DNA of 64,000 bases, from the NCBI GenBank assembly GCA_022600575.1, contig JAHZKF010000100.1, positions 1-64,000 on the forward strand, written 5' to 3'. The translations under genes and the position numbers were made by a program. Below the pieces are notes generated by a model that was given only the letters and a program-made list of their open reading frames with translations, was not told the origin of the DNA and did not search any database. Positions 9,269-18,005 of this stretch are shown here, piece after piece. The first letter of the stretch is position 1; every line of letters begins with the position of its first letter. Origin of the DNA: Gammaproteobacteria bacterium (GTDB taxonomy: Bacteria > Pseudomonadota > Gammaproteobacteria > Legionellales > Legionellaceae).

Positions 9269-9802
9269 TCATGGCATCATGCGATCTAACACATCATCTT
9301 TCTGGATAAGCCAGTGCTTTAAAGCACCCGCTACATGTAAACCAACCAAGCCTAATAATATCCAAGCAATGGTTTCATGTGTGCTATACATCCAATCGGC
9401 CAATCTTTCATTTGGTGATAGGGCTGGGAATGGTACACGGAACCAGCCAAAATAGACAGGGATTTTATTTGAGGCTGTCGCCATTAACCAGCCAGACAGT
9501 GCCATAGCAATTAAAAAGACATACAACGCATATTGCACACTGCTTGCTAAAAAACACTCCCATTTAGGAATGCTACCAGGTAATTTAGGTTTACCTGAAG
9601 CAATAATCCAAACAGCACGAATCAACATTAATGCTAAAATAGTAAGCCCTATTGATTTATGCAACATATAAGCTGTCGGTTTAAACGCGCTTGGTAAATC
9701 ACCCAGAAAAAAACCCAACCCAAGCATACCTAATACTAAACAAGCCACCAACCAATGTAACCATTTAAAGCCCGTTGAATACTCCGCTACATCCTTGTTC
9801 AT
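9269..9802 (-). CDS. Cytochrome b561 family protein
   Basis: Di-heme b-type cytochrome of the inner membrane, 177 residues, four predicted transmembrane helices. It would take electrons from quinol, and some relatives act as superoxide:quinone oxidoreductases. Likely heme-ligand histidines are visible in the first helix (FKWLHWLVACLVLG), in MLHKSIGL, in STHETIAWILLGLVGLHVAGAL and close to the C-terminus (KHWLIQKDD). The final MMP follows a short soluble tail. Upstream lies a palindromic repeat element, then the NAD-glutamate dehydrogenase gene. The ybiT-type gene follows 15 bp downstream. Confidence 0.9.
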   Translation of the reverse strand: MNKDVAEYSTGFKWLHWLVACLVLGMLGLGFFLGDLPSAFKPTAYMLHKSIGLTILALMLIRAVWIIASGKPKLPGSIPKWECFLASSVQYALYVFLIAMALSGWLMATASNKIPVYFGWFRVPFPALSPNERLADWMYSTHETIAWILLGLVGLHVAGALKHWLIQKDDVLDRMMP

Positions 9803-9836
9803 GCATTCCCCTTATCCCTAAAATATCCTCATCAAT

Positions 9837-9925
9837 CTGTCATTCCCGCGTAGGGGGAATCTATTTTTATACAAAAACTAAGTGCTAATCCTTAGGATAA
9901 ATTCCCGCTTTCGCGGGAATGACAG
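9837..9925. mobile_element. MITE-like palindromic element with 14-bp terminal inverted repeats
   Basis: An 89-bp element bounded by perfect 14-bp inverted repeats, CTGTCATTCCCGCG at 9837-9850 and its reverse complement at 9912-9925. It contains an additional inner copy, ATTCCCGC...GCGGGAAT, at 9901-9920. It carries no ORF. Elements built on the ATTCCCGC...GCGGGAAT palindrome are dispersed in many gammaproteobacteria. It lies between the gdhB stop and the cytochrome b561 start and could also terminate gdhB-side readthrough. Confidence 0.7.
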
Positions 9926-9948
9926 GCTTTAAGATCTTTATCGTTCTA

Positions 9949-12900
9949 TCAAACCACACACACCTCATCACTTGTTTCTTGTAACGTCGTTTCCGTTAAG
10001 TCTAATAACTCACGAATCGCCACAAAAAACATGGTGTAATTCAAAACGCTACTTGAGCGAAGCTCCGCCACAACTTGATGCCAACGCGCAATTAAAGTTT
10101 CATGAGCTGTTGCCCAAGTTTCAAGCCCACCACTCTTTTTACTCACTTTCTCTTCAAGTTTTAAAATAGCAGCTGTTAACTTACGCTGTTGCCAATCTAA
10201 ATCATCACGAAGTGCTTCTCTGGATAACGCCTCCCAATGTGTTTCTGTTGGATGTTCAACCAAATGCACTCGTACCCACGTTAAATCTAAAAAAGTACCC
10301 ACATCAAAATATAGTTTTCCGACCCGTGCAACGGCTATATTCTGCTCTTCAGAAATTTCAATGATATCCATTGCAAAAAACAGTGTTCGATTTGATGTCA
10401 GCTCTTTTGCCATCGCGTCAGGTAGACCTAATGCACGATAATGCGCCTCTTGCGCAACATAGGTTTTTTGAAGCCCTTCATTCAATAACTCAGGAAGTGC
10501 TTTCTTTAAAATTGAAACACCTTCTGCGTAACGATCAATTGTATCTGTCATATCAAGATGCATTCGCTTACAACGCAAAAACCAACGTGTTGTACGTCTT
10601 AACAAACGAATACAACTAACCTGTACTTCTATTTGGTGTGTCGCTTTAATTAATACATCTAGCTCTTCAATTTTTTGCCAAACTGAACCCATGTTGAAAA
10701 TATTTCGGGCAATCATATATGCACGTACAATCGCAGATACCGGAGCACCTGTTTCATCTTGCAAACGATAAACAAAACTAAAACCCATTTCATTCACAAT
10801 GATATTACTAAGCCTTGTCGCAATAATTTCACGTCTTAGGGGATGTATCTTAATTGAGTCTTTAAACTTAACCTGTAAAGGCTTTGGCAGGGTTTGAACT
10901 AAATAAGGTAATAAATACGAATCCTCTGGAATATCAGACTCTAAAATAGAAGTCTTCAAATCAATTTTACTGTAACAAAGTAAAATACTAATTTCTGGAC
11001 TGGTTAGCCCTTTTCCTAGCAGTTTTCGCTCACTTAAAACCTTTTCAGTGGGTATAAATTCAAGCGCTCTATCAAGCTTACCTTCTTGCTCAAGCATGTT
11101 TAAATAACGATTGTTCAAATCAGTCGTACGTCCTGCTTGTGCAACCAATAAACTAATAGCACGGGTCTGTAAAATATTATCTCGCAACACTAAATAGGAT
11201 ACTTCTTCCGTCATCGATGCAAGTAACGCATTTCGCTTTTTAAGCGTCAATTGATTACTGTCAACTAAATGATTTAATAAAATTTTAATATTAACTTCTT
11301 TATCCGAGCAATCTACACCTGCCGAATTATCAATAAAATCAGTATAAATTAAGCCACCTTTAAGCGCATATTCAATCCGTGCTAACTGAGTTAAACCTAG
11401 GTTTCCACCTTCACCTACCACACGACAACGCAGTTTATCTGCATTCACACGAATCATATCATTGGTACGATCGCCTACCTCAAAATGATTTTCTGAAGTC
11501 GCTTTAACAAAAGTTCCAACCCCACCACTCCACAATAAATCTACTTCAGCCGTTAACATCGCCTGAATTAGTTCATTAGGCTCAACGAGTTTTTGCTCCA
11601 GTCCAAATAATAATTTCATTTCTTTGCTAACAGGAATCGATTTAGCAGTCCTGGAAAAAACACCACCTCCTTTTGAAATCAACTGACTCTTATAATCACT
11701 CCAGCTTGAACGTGGCAAATGAAATAAACGCTCACGCTCTTTAAAGCTGCTCGCAGCATCTGGTGTCGGATCAATAAAAATATGCATATGATTAAATGCT
11801 GCAACCAATCGAATGTGTTTTGAAAGCAACATGCCATTTCCAAAAACATCTCCTCCCATATCCCCCACACCAACCACAGTAAAATCGGTGCTCATAACAT
11901 CAATGCCCATTTCATAAAAATGACGTTTCACAGACTCCCAAGCACCTCGTGCTGTAATACCCATTTTTTTGTGGTCATATCCTATCGAGCCACCTGAGGC
12001 AAAAGCATCTCCTAACCAAAAGTGATATTCTTTTGAAATATCATTCGCAATATCTGAAAACGTAGCAGTTCCTTTATCTGCGGCAACTACAAGATATGGA
12101 TCATCTTCGTCATAACACACCACTGATTGAGGCTTTATTAAATCATGCTCATGATAATTATCAGTAATATCGAGTAAAGCACGAATAAATTGCTGATAAC
12201 ATGCAATACCTTCCGCTAAAATATCTTCTCGTGAACCAGATACAGGCAAACGTTTAGTTACAAATCCCCCTTTTGCACCACTTGGTACAATCACAGCATT
12301 TTTAACTTGTTGCGCTTTCATAAGACCAAGCACTTCTGTGCGGAAATCCTCTTTTCTATCAGACCATCGAAGTCCCCCACGTGCAACTTTCGCGCATCGA
12401 AGATGAATACCTTCAAACGCAGGCGAATAAACAAAAATCTCAAACAAAGGATAAGGTCGTGGCATACCTGAAATTGCTTTACTATCCAATTTAATAGCAA
12501 TGTAATTTTTAAAGCCACCTTCCGCTGTCTCTTGATAATAATTAGTTCGCAAAGTTTTCATAATAACTTGCACAAACTGTCGGATAATTTTATCTTCATC
12601 TAAATTGGTTACATGTTCCAACTCATTAAAAATGGCTTTTTTGAGCGCTTTTATTTTTCTATCACGTTGTGCAACGCTTCCTGGACGAAAACGCGTCTCA
12701 AATAACTGAACAATTTTTGTAGTCACCACATTGTGGTTTACGAGGGCTGATTCCATATAATCTTGACTGAAAGCTGAACCTATCTGCTTAAAATACTTGG
12801 CATACGTTCGTATCATTGCAACTTGTCGCCACCCGAGTCCTGCCGCAAGCACTAAACGATTAAATCCGTCATTTTCAGCATCTTCAAACCAAACACGCTT

Positions 12901-14829
12901 AAAAGCTTCTTGAAAACAAACTTGGAGCACTTCCATATCCAAAGAAGTATCATGCGTATATTGCATCACAAATTCATTAATCCAAGCAGTTGTGCCATCT
13001 TCTAAATTTAGGGCATAAGGTCGCTCACTAATGGCTCGCATACCCAAACATTCTAAAATAGGTAACACATCAGACAAAACAAGCGTAAATTCATGCTGAT
13101 ACAGTTTTAATCTAAATTTCTCATCACCCTCATTTTCTAACTCATAAAAATGCATACCCAGCAAATTGTCTTTTGAAAGCGCTTCAACATGCTTGATATC
13201 TGATATGGCAACCTTAGGTAAAAAACGACTGGTATAAGACGGAGGAAAAGCGTTTTTATAACGTGAAAATAAATAACTGGCTTCATCTTCATTCAAAGCT
13301 TTATCTTCTAAAAGAAAATACTGTAAATCATCCGTCCAGGAGCGACCCACTTCAATGAGACGTTTCTCAAGTGCTGCAAAATCATATTCTTTATCATCTG
13401 ATGTATTTAATCGAACAACAAAATGAATACGTGCTAATACTGACTCAGAAAAATAAGTCGAAAACATAATGCTGTCTGTATCAAATGTCTCGCTTAATAC
13501 CCCTTGCATCACTTTTCGAACATCCGTATTAAAACGATCTCTTGGAATATAAACCAAACAAGAAACAAAGCGCCGATAAACATCCATACGAGCAAACATC
13601 CTAATACGTCGACGCTCTTGCATATGAAAAATACCCATCGACATTTCAAGTAACTCATCTTCTGAGCCTTGAATTAAATCATCTCGTGGTAACGTTTCTA
13701 AAATATTGAGTAATACTTTTCCTGCATGACTACGAGGATTAAGCATTGAGTTTTGCATCACACAAGCAACTTTATGACGCAAAAAAGGAATATGTCTTGG
13801 ATTGGTATTATATGCCGCAGAAGTATATAAGCCTAAAACACGCCGCTCTCCAATCACTTCACCTTTTAAATTAAACCGTTTAATACCAATGTAATCCATG
13901 TAAGTATCACGATGTACACTCGATAAACGATTAATTTTAGACATCACTAAAATACAAGAAGACAAAGTCATTTTTTGTGCTTCAGGCGTTAGGTCTGAAA
14001 GCGTGCGCTTATCCGATTTATTCAAAGACTCACGTAATACCCCGAGGCCTGTCTTAAGCAAAGGCTTTAAAAAAGTCTCACGGCCTATATGTGTCAGCTC
14101 ATAATCACGAATACCTAAAAACGTAAAGTGATGATCTTCAATCCACTTCAAGAATAACTGCGTTTCTTCTATTTCAAATGCATCAAGCGTTGCTGGTGCA
14201 TGTTCCAACTCCTCAATACTTGCACGTACACGCTCTCGCATAGTAGACCAATCTTCAATCACTGCTCGATTAACTTTAAGCACACTTTGAAGTTCAGCTT
14301 TTAATTCACTCAACGCCTTTGCATCTGCTTCTTTATCAATCTCCATGAGAATAGCAGCTTCAACAATCACCTCAGGACGTGATTCTCCAAGCCGCGGGAA
14401 AATATCTGTCACCGTGCGATCTTCTGCACGTTCAAGTCGCATGCCTCCCATGTACATAATCAAATGCGAAGAAAATCCCATTCGATTGACAATCATTCGA
14501 ACTGTATCGACTAAAAAAGGCTCATCATCCGCCACAACCTCAAGCACTGTATGTGTCGTTTTCCAACCATCTTTCTCTAGTGAAGGGTTATAAAGCCTAA
14601 TTTTAGGCTTGCCAACCTCTCGCATTTGAATCGTTGACCAAAAATGAACACCTGCACAACTCAAACTCTCGATTGTCCAATCTTGCAAATCTTCCAATCC
14701 AACCGTATTTAAAAACTGGCACATAAATTCAGCACAAAGCCTAGCTTCTTTTTTCCCAAGCTTTTTATTGATGCACTTCACCACGTTTTTAATAATACGC
14801 TCTTTTCCCATCTCAAATTTATGCGTCAT
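9949..14829 (-). CDS. gdhB: NAD-specific glutamate dehydrogenase, large (180-kDa) class
   Basis: Oxidatively deaminates L-glutamate to 2-oxoglutarate with NAD+, feeding amino-acid carbon into the TCA cycle. About 1,626 residues, the length typical of the large bacterial NAD-GDH class. The N-terminal half holds the ACT-like regulatory region (HTVLEVVADDEPFLVDTVRM). The catalytic core is near the middle, with KVARGGLRWSDRKEDFRTEVLGLM and VPSGAKGGFV, followed by the Rossmann region (VGVGDMGGDVFGNGMLLS). I chose the ATG at 14829, preceded by GAGGGG. It starts only 4 bases after the stop of the L,D-transpeptidase gene, which indicates coupling. A TTG at 14844 would lack a ribosome-binding site. 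Confidence 0.96.
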   Translation of the reverse strand: MTHKFEMGKERIIKNVVKCINKKLGKKEARLCAEFMCQFLNTVGLEDLQDWTIESLSCAGVHFWSTIQMREVGKPKIRLYNPSLEKDGWKTTHTVLEVVADDEPFLVDTVRMIVNRMGFSSHLIMYMGGMRLERAEDRTVTDIFPRLGESRPEVIVEAAILMEIDKEADAKALSELKAELQSVLKVNRAVIEDWSTMRERVRASIEELEHAPATLDAFEIEETQLFLKWIEDHHFTFLGIRDYELTHIGRETFLKPLLKTGLGVLRESLNKSDKRTLSDLTPEAQKMTLSSCILVMSKINRLSSVHRDTYMDYIGIKRFNLKGEVIGERRVLGLYTSAAYNTNPRHIPFLRHKVACVMQNSMLNPRSHAGKVLLNILETLPRDDLIQGSEDELLEMSMGIFHMQERRRIRMFARMDVYRRFVSCLVYIPRDRFNTDVRKVMQGVLSETFDTDSIMFSTYFSESVLARIHFVVRLNTSDDKEYDFAALEKRLIEVGRSWTDDLQYFLLEDKALNEDEASYLFSRYKNAFPPSYTSRFLPKVAISDIKHVEALSKDNLLGMHFYELENEGDEKFRLKLYQHEFTLVLSDVLPILECLGMRAISERPYALNLEDGTTAWINEFVMQYTHDTSLDMEVLQVCFQEAFKRVWFEDAENDGFNRLVLAAGLGWRQVAMIRTYAKYFKQIGSAFSQDYMESALVNHNVVTTKIVQLFETRFRPGSVAQRDRKIKALKKAIFNELEHVTNLDEDKIIRQFVQVIMKTLRTNYYQETAEGGFKNYIAIKLDSKAISGMPRPYPLFEIFVYSPAFEGIHLRCAKVARGGLRWSDRKEDFRTEVLGLMKAQQVKNAVIVPSGAKGGFVTKRLPVSGSREDILAEGIACYQQFIRALLDITDNYHEHDLIKPQSVVCYDEDDPYLVVAADKGTATFSDIANDISKEYHFWLGDAFASGGSIGYDHKKMGITARGAWESVKRHFYEMGIDVMSTDFTVVGVGDMGGDVFGNGMLLSKHIRLVAAFNHMHIFIDPTPDAASSFKERERLFHLPRSSWSDYKSQLISKGGGVFSRTAKSIPVSKEMKLLFGLEQKLVEPNELIQAMLTAEVDLLWSGGVGTFVKATSENHFEVGDRTNDMIRVNADKLRCRVVGEGGNLGLTQLARIEYALKGGLIYTDFIDNSAGVDCSDKEVNIKILLNHLVDSNQLTLKKRNALLASMTEEVSYLVLRDNILQTRAISLLVAQAGRTTDLNNRYLNMLEQEGKLDRALEFIPTEKVLSERKLLGKGLTSPEISILLCYSKIDLKTSILESDIPEDSYLLPYLVQTLPKPLQVKFKDSIKIHPLRREIIATRLSNIIVNEMGFSFVYRLQDETGAPVSAIVRAYMIARNIFNMGSVWQKIEELDVLIKATHQIEVQVSCIRLLRRTTRWFLRCKRMHLDMTDTIDRYAEGVSILKKALPELLNEGLQKTYVAQEAHYRALGLPDAMAKELTSNRTLFFAMDIIEISEEQNIAVARVGKLYFDVGTFLDLTWVRVHLVEHPTETHWEALSREALRDDLDWQQRKLTAAILKLEEKVSKKSGGLETWATAHETLIARWHQVVAELRSSSVLNYTMFFVAIRELLDLTETTLQETSDEVCVV

Positions 14830-14833
14830 TCGC

Positions 14834-15319
14834 TCACCCCTCAATCAAAACTGGCGTACCTACTTTTACCCAGTCGGCCAATGTAATCATTTCTCGATTA
14901 CGCATACGAATACATCCATGAGAACCAGGCACACCAAGCGGTGTTGAATCAGGTGTGCCATGAATATAAATAAAACGCTTTAATGTATCTACATCACCAC
15001 CCTTATTTCGTCCAGGTTCAAGACCATCCAACCTTACAATACGCGTTAAAATCCAATCACGTTCAGGGTATTCACGTGCCAATGCTTCTGTATAAATTTC
15101 ACCAGTCCATTCGCGCGCCACAAATACACTATTCTCTTCATGTTCAAGTCCAATAATGTCATGAACACAATGCTTACCTCTAGGCGTGCATTCACTGTTT
15201 AACTGCTCACCCACACCTTTTTTACCTGTTGATACAGAATAGGTCTGCACCAACGCATCATCTTCATAACAGTGTAAAGCTTGTGCTTTCACCGAAATAA
15301 TGATTTTTTGTTCAAGCAT
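14834..15319 (-). CDS. L,D-transpeptidase (YkuD domain), no obvious signal peptide
   Basis: YkuD-fold enzyme that in its family forms 3-3 peptidoglycan cross-links or attaches lipoprotein to peptidoglycan. The catalytic motif is HGT...GVPGSHGCIRMRN, with the nucleophilic cysteine in SHGCIRM near residue 136. The protein is only about 161 residues, essentially the catalytic domain, and begins MLEQKIIISVKAQAL with no hydrophobic export signal, which is unusual for an enzyme that should act in the periplasm. Start ATG at 15319 overlaps the aldehyde dehydrogenase stop by 8 bp, and the gdhB gene starts 4 bp after its own stop. Confidence 0.9.
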   Translation of the reverse strand: MLEQKIIISVKAQALHCYEDDALVQTYSVSTGKKGVGEQLNSECTPRGKHCVHDIIGLEHEENSVFVAREWTGEIYTEALAREYPERDWILTRIVRLDGLEPGRNKGGDVDTLKRFIYIHGTPDSTPLGVPGSHGCIRMRNREMITLADWVKVGTPVLIEG

Positions 15320-16682
15320 ACCCAATGCCCACTGTTTTCATATTCACAAATGCTAAAATACCTTCACGTGCAAGCTCACGTCCAAATCCTGAATGCTTAA
15401 TACCACCAAAGGGCATGCGGGGATCGGAGCTTACTTTTCCATTCACAAAACAAGTGCCGGCTTCAATTTCATCCGCTGCAAGCAGCTCGCCTCGTACTTC
15501 ATCTTGTGTAAATATCGAGGCGCCTAAACCATACTCCGTTTGATTTGCAAGTTTAATGGCTTCGGACTCATCACACGCTTCAATCAGTGCAATAACAGGT
15601 CCAAATAATTCTTCATCAAAAGCCGGCATCCCAGGAACTACATCCGTTAAAATAGTCACCGGATAATAAAACCCTTTGCCTTTTGGTATCACACCGCCCA
15701 TCTTTAAGTGAGCACCTTTCAGCACAGAAGCCTCTACTTGTGCATGCACAGTATTGCGCAAGTCAGCTCGCGCCATAGGCCCCATTACTGTATTTTCATC
15801 CAATGGATTTCCTAAAGGATACTGTTTAACTGTTTCTATAATTGCTTCTAATAACTTTTCTTTAACAGATGCAACTGCAATAATCCGTTTAGCTGAAATA
15901 CACACCTGCCCCGTGTTATTTAACCTTGATGCAACGATGACATCCGCTGCCAATTGAATATCTGCATCAGCCAATACAACAGCCGGGTCACTCCCACCGA
16001 GTTCAAGTACCACACGCTTTAAATGCCGCCCTGCATGTGCTGCAATTTCAGCACCTGCACCCGCACTTCCGGTAAAAGTCACACCGACAACAGCTTCGTG
16101 CGCAATCACCTCAGCCGCAACTGTATTATCAAGGACTAAGTGCTGAAACACATGTTTAGGAAATCCTGCTTCGATAAACAATTTTGCAAGGGTCTCCCCC
16201 GTACCGCTCGAAATAGGGGCATGCTTTAATATCGTGGTATTTCCTGCTGCAATCGTCGGTACTGCGTATCTTATCACCTGCCAAAATGGGAAATTCCAAG
16301 GCATAATTGCAAAAACCACTCCCAATGGGCGATACACCACTTTCGTATCTTTCATATCCGTTTTAACACATTCAGGCGCAAGATACGCTTCTGCATGCTC
16401 CGCATAATGCTCACACACCCAAGCGCACTTTTCAATTTCACTTAAACCTGCCTGTATTGGCTTTCCCATCTCTTGTGCCATTAAACGCGCATACGCTTCT
16501 TTTTTAGCACGTAGACCTGCCGCCAGACGCAATAAGCACGCACAACGTTCCTTCCAAGATGTTTTACGCCACGTTTGATAAGCTTTATGTGCATCTGAGA
16601 CATGAGCATATGCTGCTTCTTTTGTCAGTTCCGGATACGACTGAATCACTTCCTCAGTTACAGGGTTAACCGTTTGGATCAT
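15312..16682 (-). CDS. NAD(P)-dependent succinate-semialdehyde/aldehyde dehydrogenase
   Basis: Aldehyde dehydrogenase superfamily enzyme, 456 residues, most like short GabD/Sad-type succinate-semialdehyde dehydrogenases. Visible signatures are MPWNFPFWQVIR, the cofactor region TFTGSAGAGAEIA, the general-base glutamate in VLELGGSDP, and the catalytic cysteine in NNTGQVCISAKR. The C-terminus carries PFGGIKHSGFGRELA. It is the first gene of a tight three-gene set with the L,D-transpeptidase and gdhB. Its product succinate and the 2-oxoglutarate from gdhB would both feed the TCA cycle. Exact substrate is inferred only. Confidence 0.93.
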   Translation of the reverse strand: MIQTVNPVTEEVIQSYPELTKEAAYAHVSDAHKAYQTWRKTSWKERCACLLRLAAGLRAKKEAYARLMAQEMGKPIQAGLSEIEKCAWVCEHYAEHAEAYLAPECVKTDMKDTKVVYRPLGVVFAIMPWNFPFWQVIRYAVPTIAAGNTTILKHAPISSGTGETLAKLFIEAGFPKHVFQHLVLDNTVAAEVIAHEAVVGVTFTGSAGAGAEIAAHAGRHLKRVVLELGGSDPAVVLADADIQLAADVIVASRLNNTGQVCISAKRIIAVASVKEKLLEAIIETVKQYPLGNPLDENTVMGPMARADLRNTVHAQVEASVLKGAHLKMGGVIPKGKGFYYPVTILTDVVPGMPAFDEELFGPVIALIEACDESEAIKLANQTEYGLGASIFTQDEVRGELLAADEIEAGTCFVNGKVSSDPRMPFGGIKHSGFGRELAREGILAFVNMKTVGIGYA

Positions 16683-16830
16683 TGTAAAACCTAAATAAAA
16701 GTCAATCCTTAAATTTTATGCTACCTACGGAAGGACATCAATCGAAACTTGAGGTAAAATGCGTTTTATTGCACCATTCAGAATATGCTATTATCCAATA
16801 ATAATCCCATTGATACTTTATTCTTAACTT

Positions 16831-17310
16831 ATGACTTCACTTCGACCCATTTTATACCGCTTAATCACCCTTTTATTCATCTCAAATACAGCTTTCGCTT
16901 TTCCTCATGGCTGTGAATCCAGTGGTTTTGGTTTTAACGACCCTTATGTCATTTTTAATGATACCGGCCGCCAAACTTTTTTTCTTATCCAGAATCACTC
17001 AGATATCAAAATTGAACTCCAAAGAGTTGAAACAGAAGATACATTTATGAGCCCTAAATTACGAAGCAACTTAAACCCAGACAAATGGTCTGCATTTGCC
17101 TCTGATACAAGTGATGTTCACTTTCAATGCCTCACCTACTCAAATGAAAAACCGATTCGTATTAATTGTCGTGAAACTTTGACCATTTGCCAATACCCCC
17201 GCGCCAAGTTTGCCTTAAGTAATATGGGCAGCTACTGGGTTTCAACCAACAAACCTCAAAAACAAGTGATTAGAGATTCAATTAAGAAAGGTATTTTATT
17301 GCGCTGGTAA
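16831..17310 (+). CDS. Secreted/periplasmic protein of unknown function
   Basis: 159 residues with a clear signal peptide: basic start (MTSLRPILYR), hydrophobic LITLLFISNTAFA, likely cleaved before FPHG. The mature part contains five cysteines (in GCESS, FQCLTY, NCRETLTICQY and nearby), suggesting disulfides, and looks beta-rich. I do not recognise a family. The gene is monocistronic or paired with the thioredoxin-fold gene starting 51 bp downstream on the same strand. A cysteine-rich periplasmic protein beside a thioredoxin-like one is suggestive, but no functional link is shown. Confidence 0.75.
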   Translation: MTSLRPILYRLITLLFISNTAFAFPHGCESSGFGFNDPYVIFNDTGRQTFFLIQNHSDIKIELQRVETEDTFMSPKLRSNLNPDKWSAFASDTSDVHFQCLTYSNEKPIRINCRETLTICQYPRAKFALSNMGSYWVSTNKPQKQVIRDSIKKGILLRW

Positions 17311-17360
17311 TTCTATTTATAATACCTTTAATCAACATAAACCAGATGTAAGGACAAGCC

Positions 17361-17933
17361 ATGGCCAAAACACCTTCCTCCATGCTTCCCCTCGGAACGC
17401 AAGCACCAGGATTTTCACTCACAGATGTGATGACTGAACTACCTGTTAATTTACACCAATCAGATAATCAAGAAGCTGCAACCGTTATCTTTTTTATTTG
17501 TAATCATTGCCCCTATGTGAAACATATCAACCAGGCTATTACCGAACTGGCTCATGACTATCTTCCTCAAAATATAAGATTCATTGCAATTAATGCCAAC
17601 GATACCAATAAGTATCCCGATGATTCACCTGAAAACATGAAAATCACAGCAAAAGAAGAAGGCTACCCTTTTCCTTATTTATTTGATGAAACACAAGAAG
17701 TCGCTAAAGCTTACCACGCCGCATGCACACCTGATTTTTTTGTATTTGATCAAGATTTGCTGCTTGCTTATCGCGGACAATTAGATGATTCAAGACCCGG
17801 AAATGGTTTAAAACCAGATGGGAGCTCAATTCGTGAAGCACTTGACTGCTTAATAAGAGGCGCTGCTGTGCCTCACCATCAAAAACCGAGTATCGGTTGT
17901 AATATTAAATGGAAAGAGGCACAAGCCATATAA
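17361..17933 (+). CDS. Thioredoxin-fold (AhpC/TSA-like) redox protein
   Basis: Cytosolic thioredoxin-like protein of 190 residues. The fold begins LGTQAPGFSLTDV, and the likely active site is FFICNHCPYVKHI, a C-N-H-C variant of the CxxC motif near residues 50-53. It also has NANDTNKYPDDSPENM and ACTPDFFVFDQ, the latter supplying the cis-proline region. This is the widespread thioredoxin family often annotated near resA/peroxiredoxins, and substrates are not defined. There is no signal peptide. It is followed by a palindrome at 17943-17995 and the convergent chitinase gene. Confidence 0.88.
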   Translation: MAKTPSSMLPLGTQAPGFSLTDVMTELPVNLHQSDNQEAATVIFFICNHCPYVKHINQAITELAHDYLPQNIRFIAINANDTNKYPDDSPENMKITAKEEGYPFPYLFDETQEVAKAYHAACTPDFFVFDQDLLLAYRGQLDDSRPGNGLKPDGSSIREALDCLIRGAAVPHHQKPSIGCNIKWKEAQAI

Positions 17934-17942
17934 TTTGCTGGA

Positions 17943-17995
17943 TGCCGCGCGAACAAGTCCTGAAAGTGAGAAACGCTCAGGAGCAAGTCGCGGCA
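17943..17995. repeat. Palindromic repeat between convergent genes
   Basis: Outer arms TGCCGCG (17943-17949) and CGCGGCA (17989-17995) and inner arms TCCTGA / TCAGGA form an interrupted hairpin. It sits in the 72-bp gap between two convergent stop codons and may stop transcription from either side, although no long T-run follows. Confidence 0.5.
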
Positions 17996-18005
17996 CGTAG
18001 GCTAT

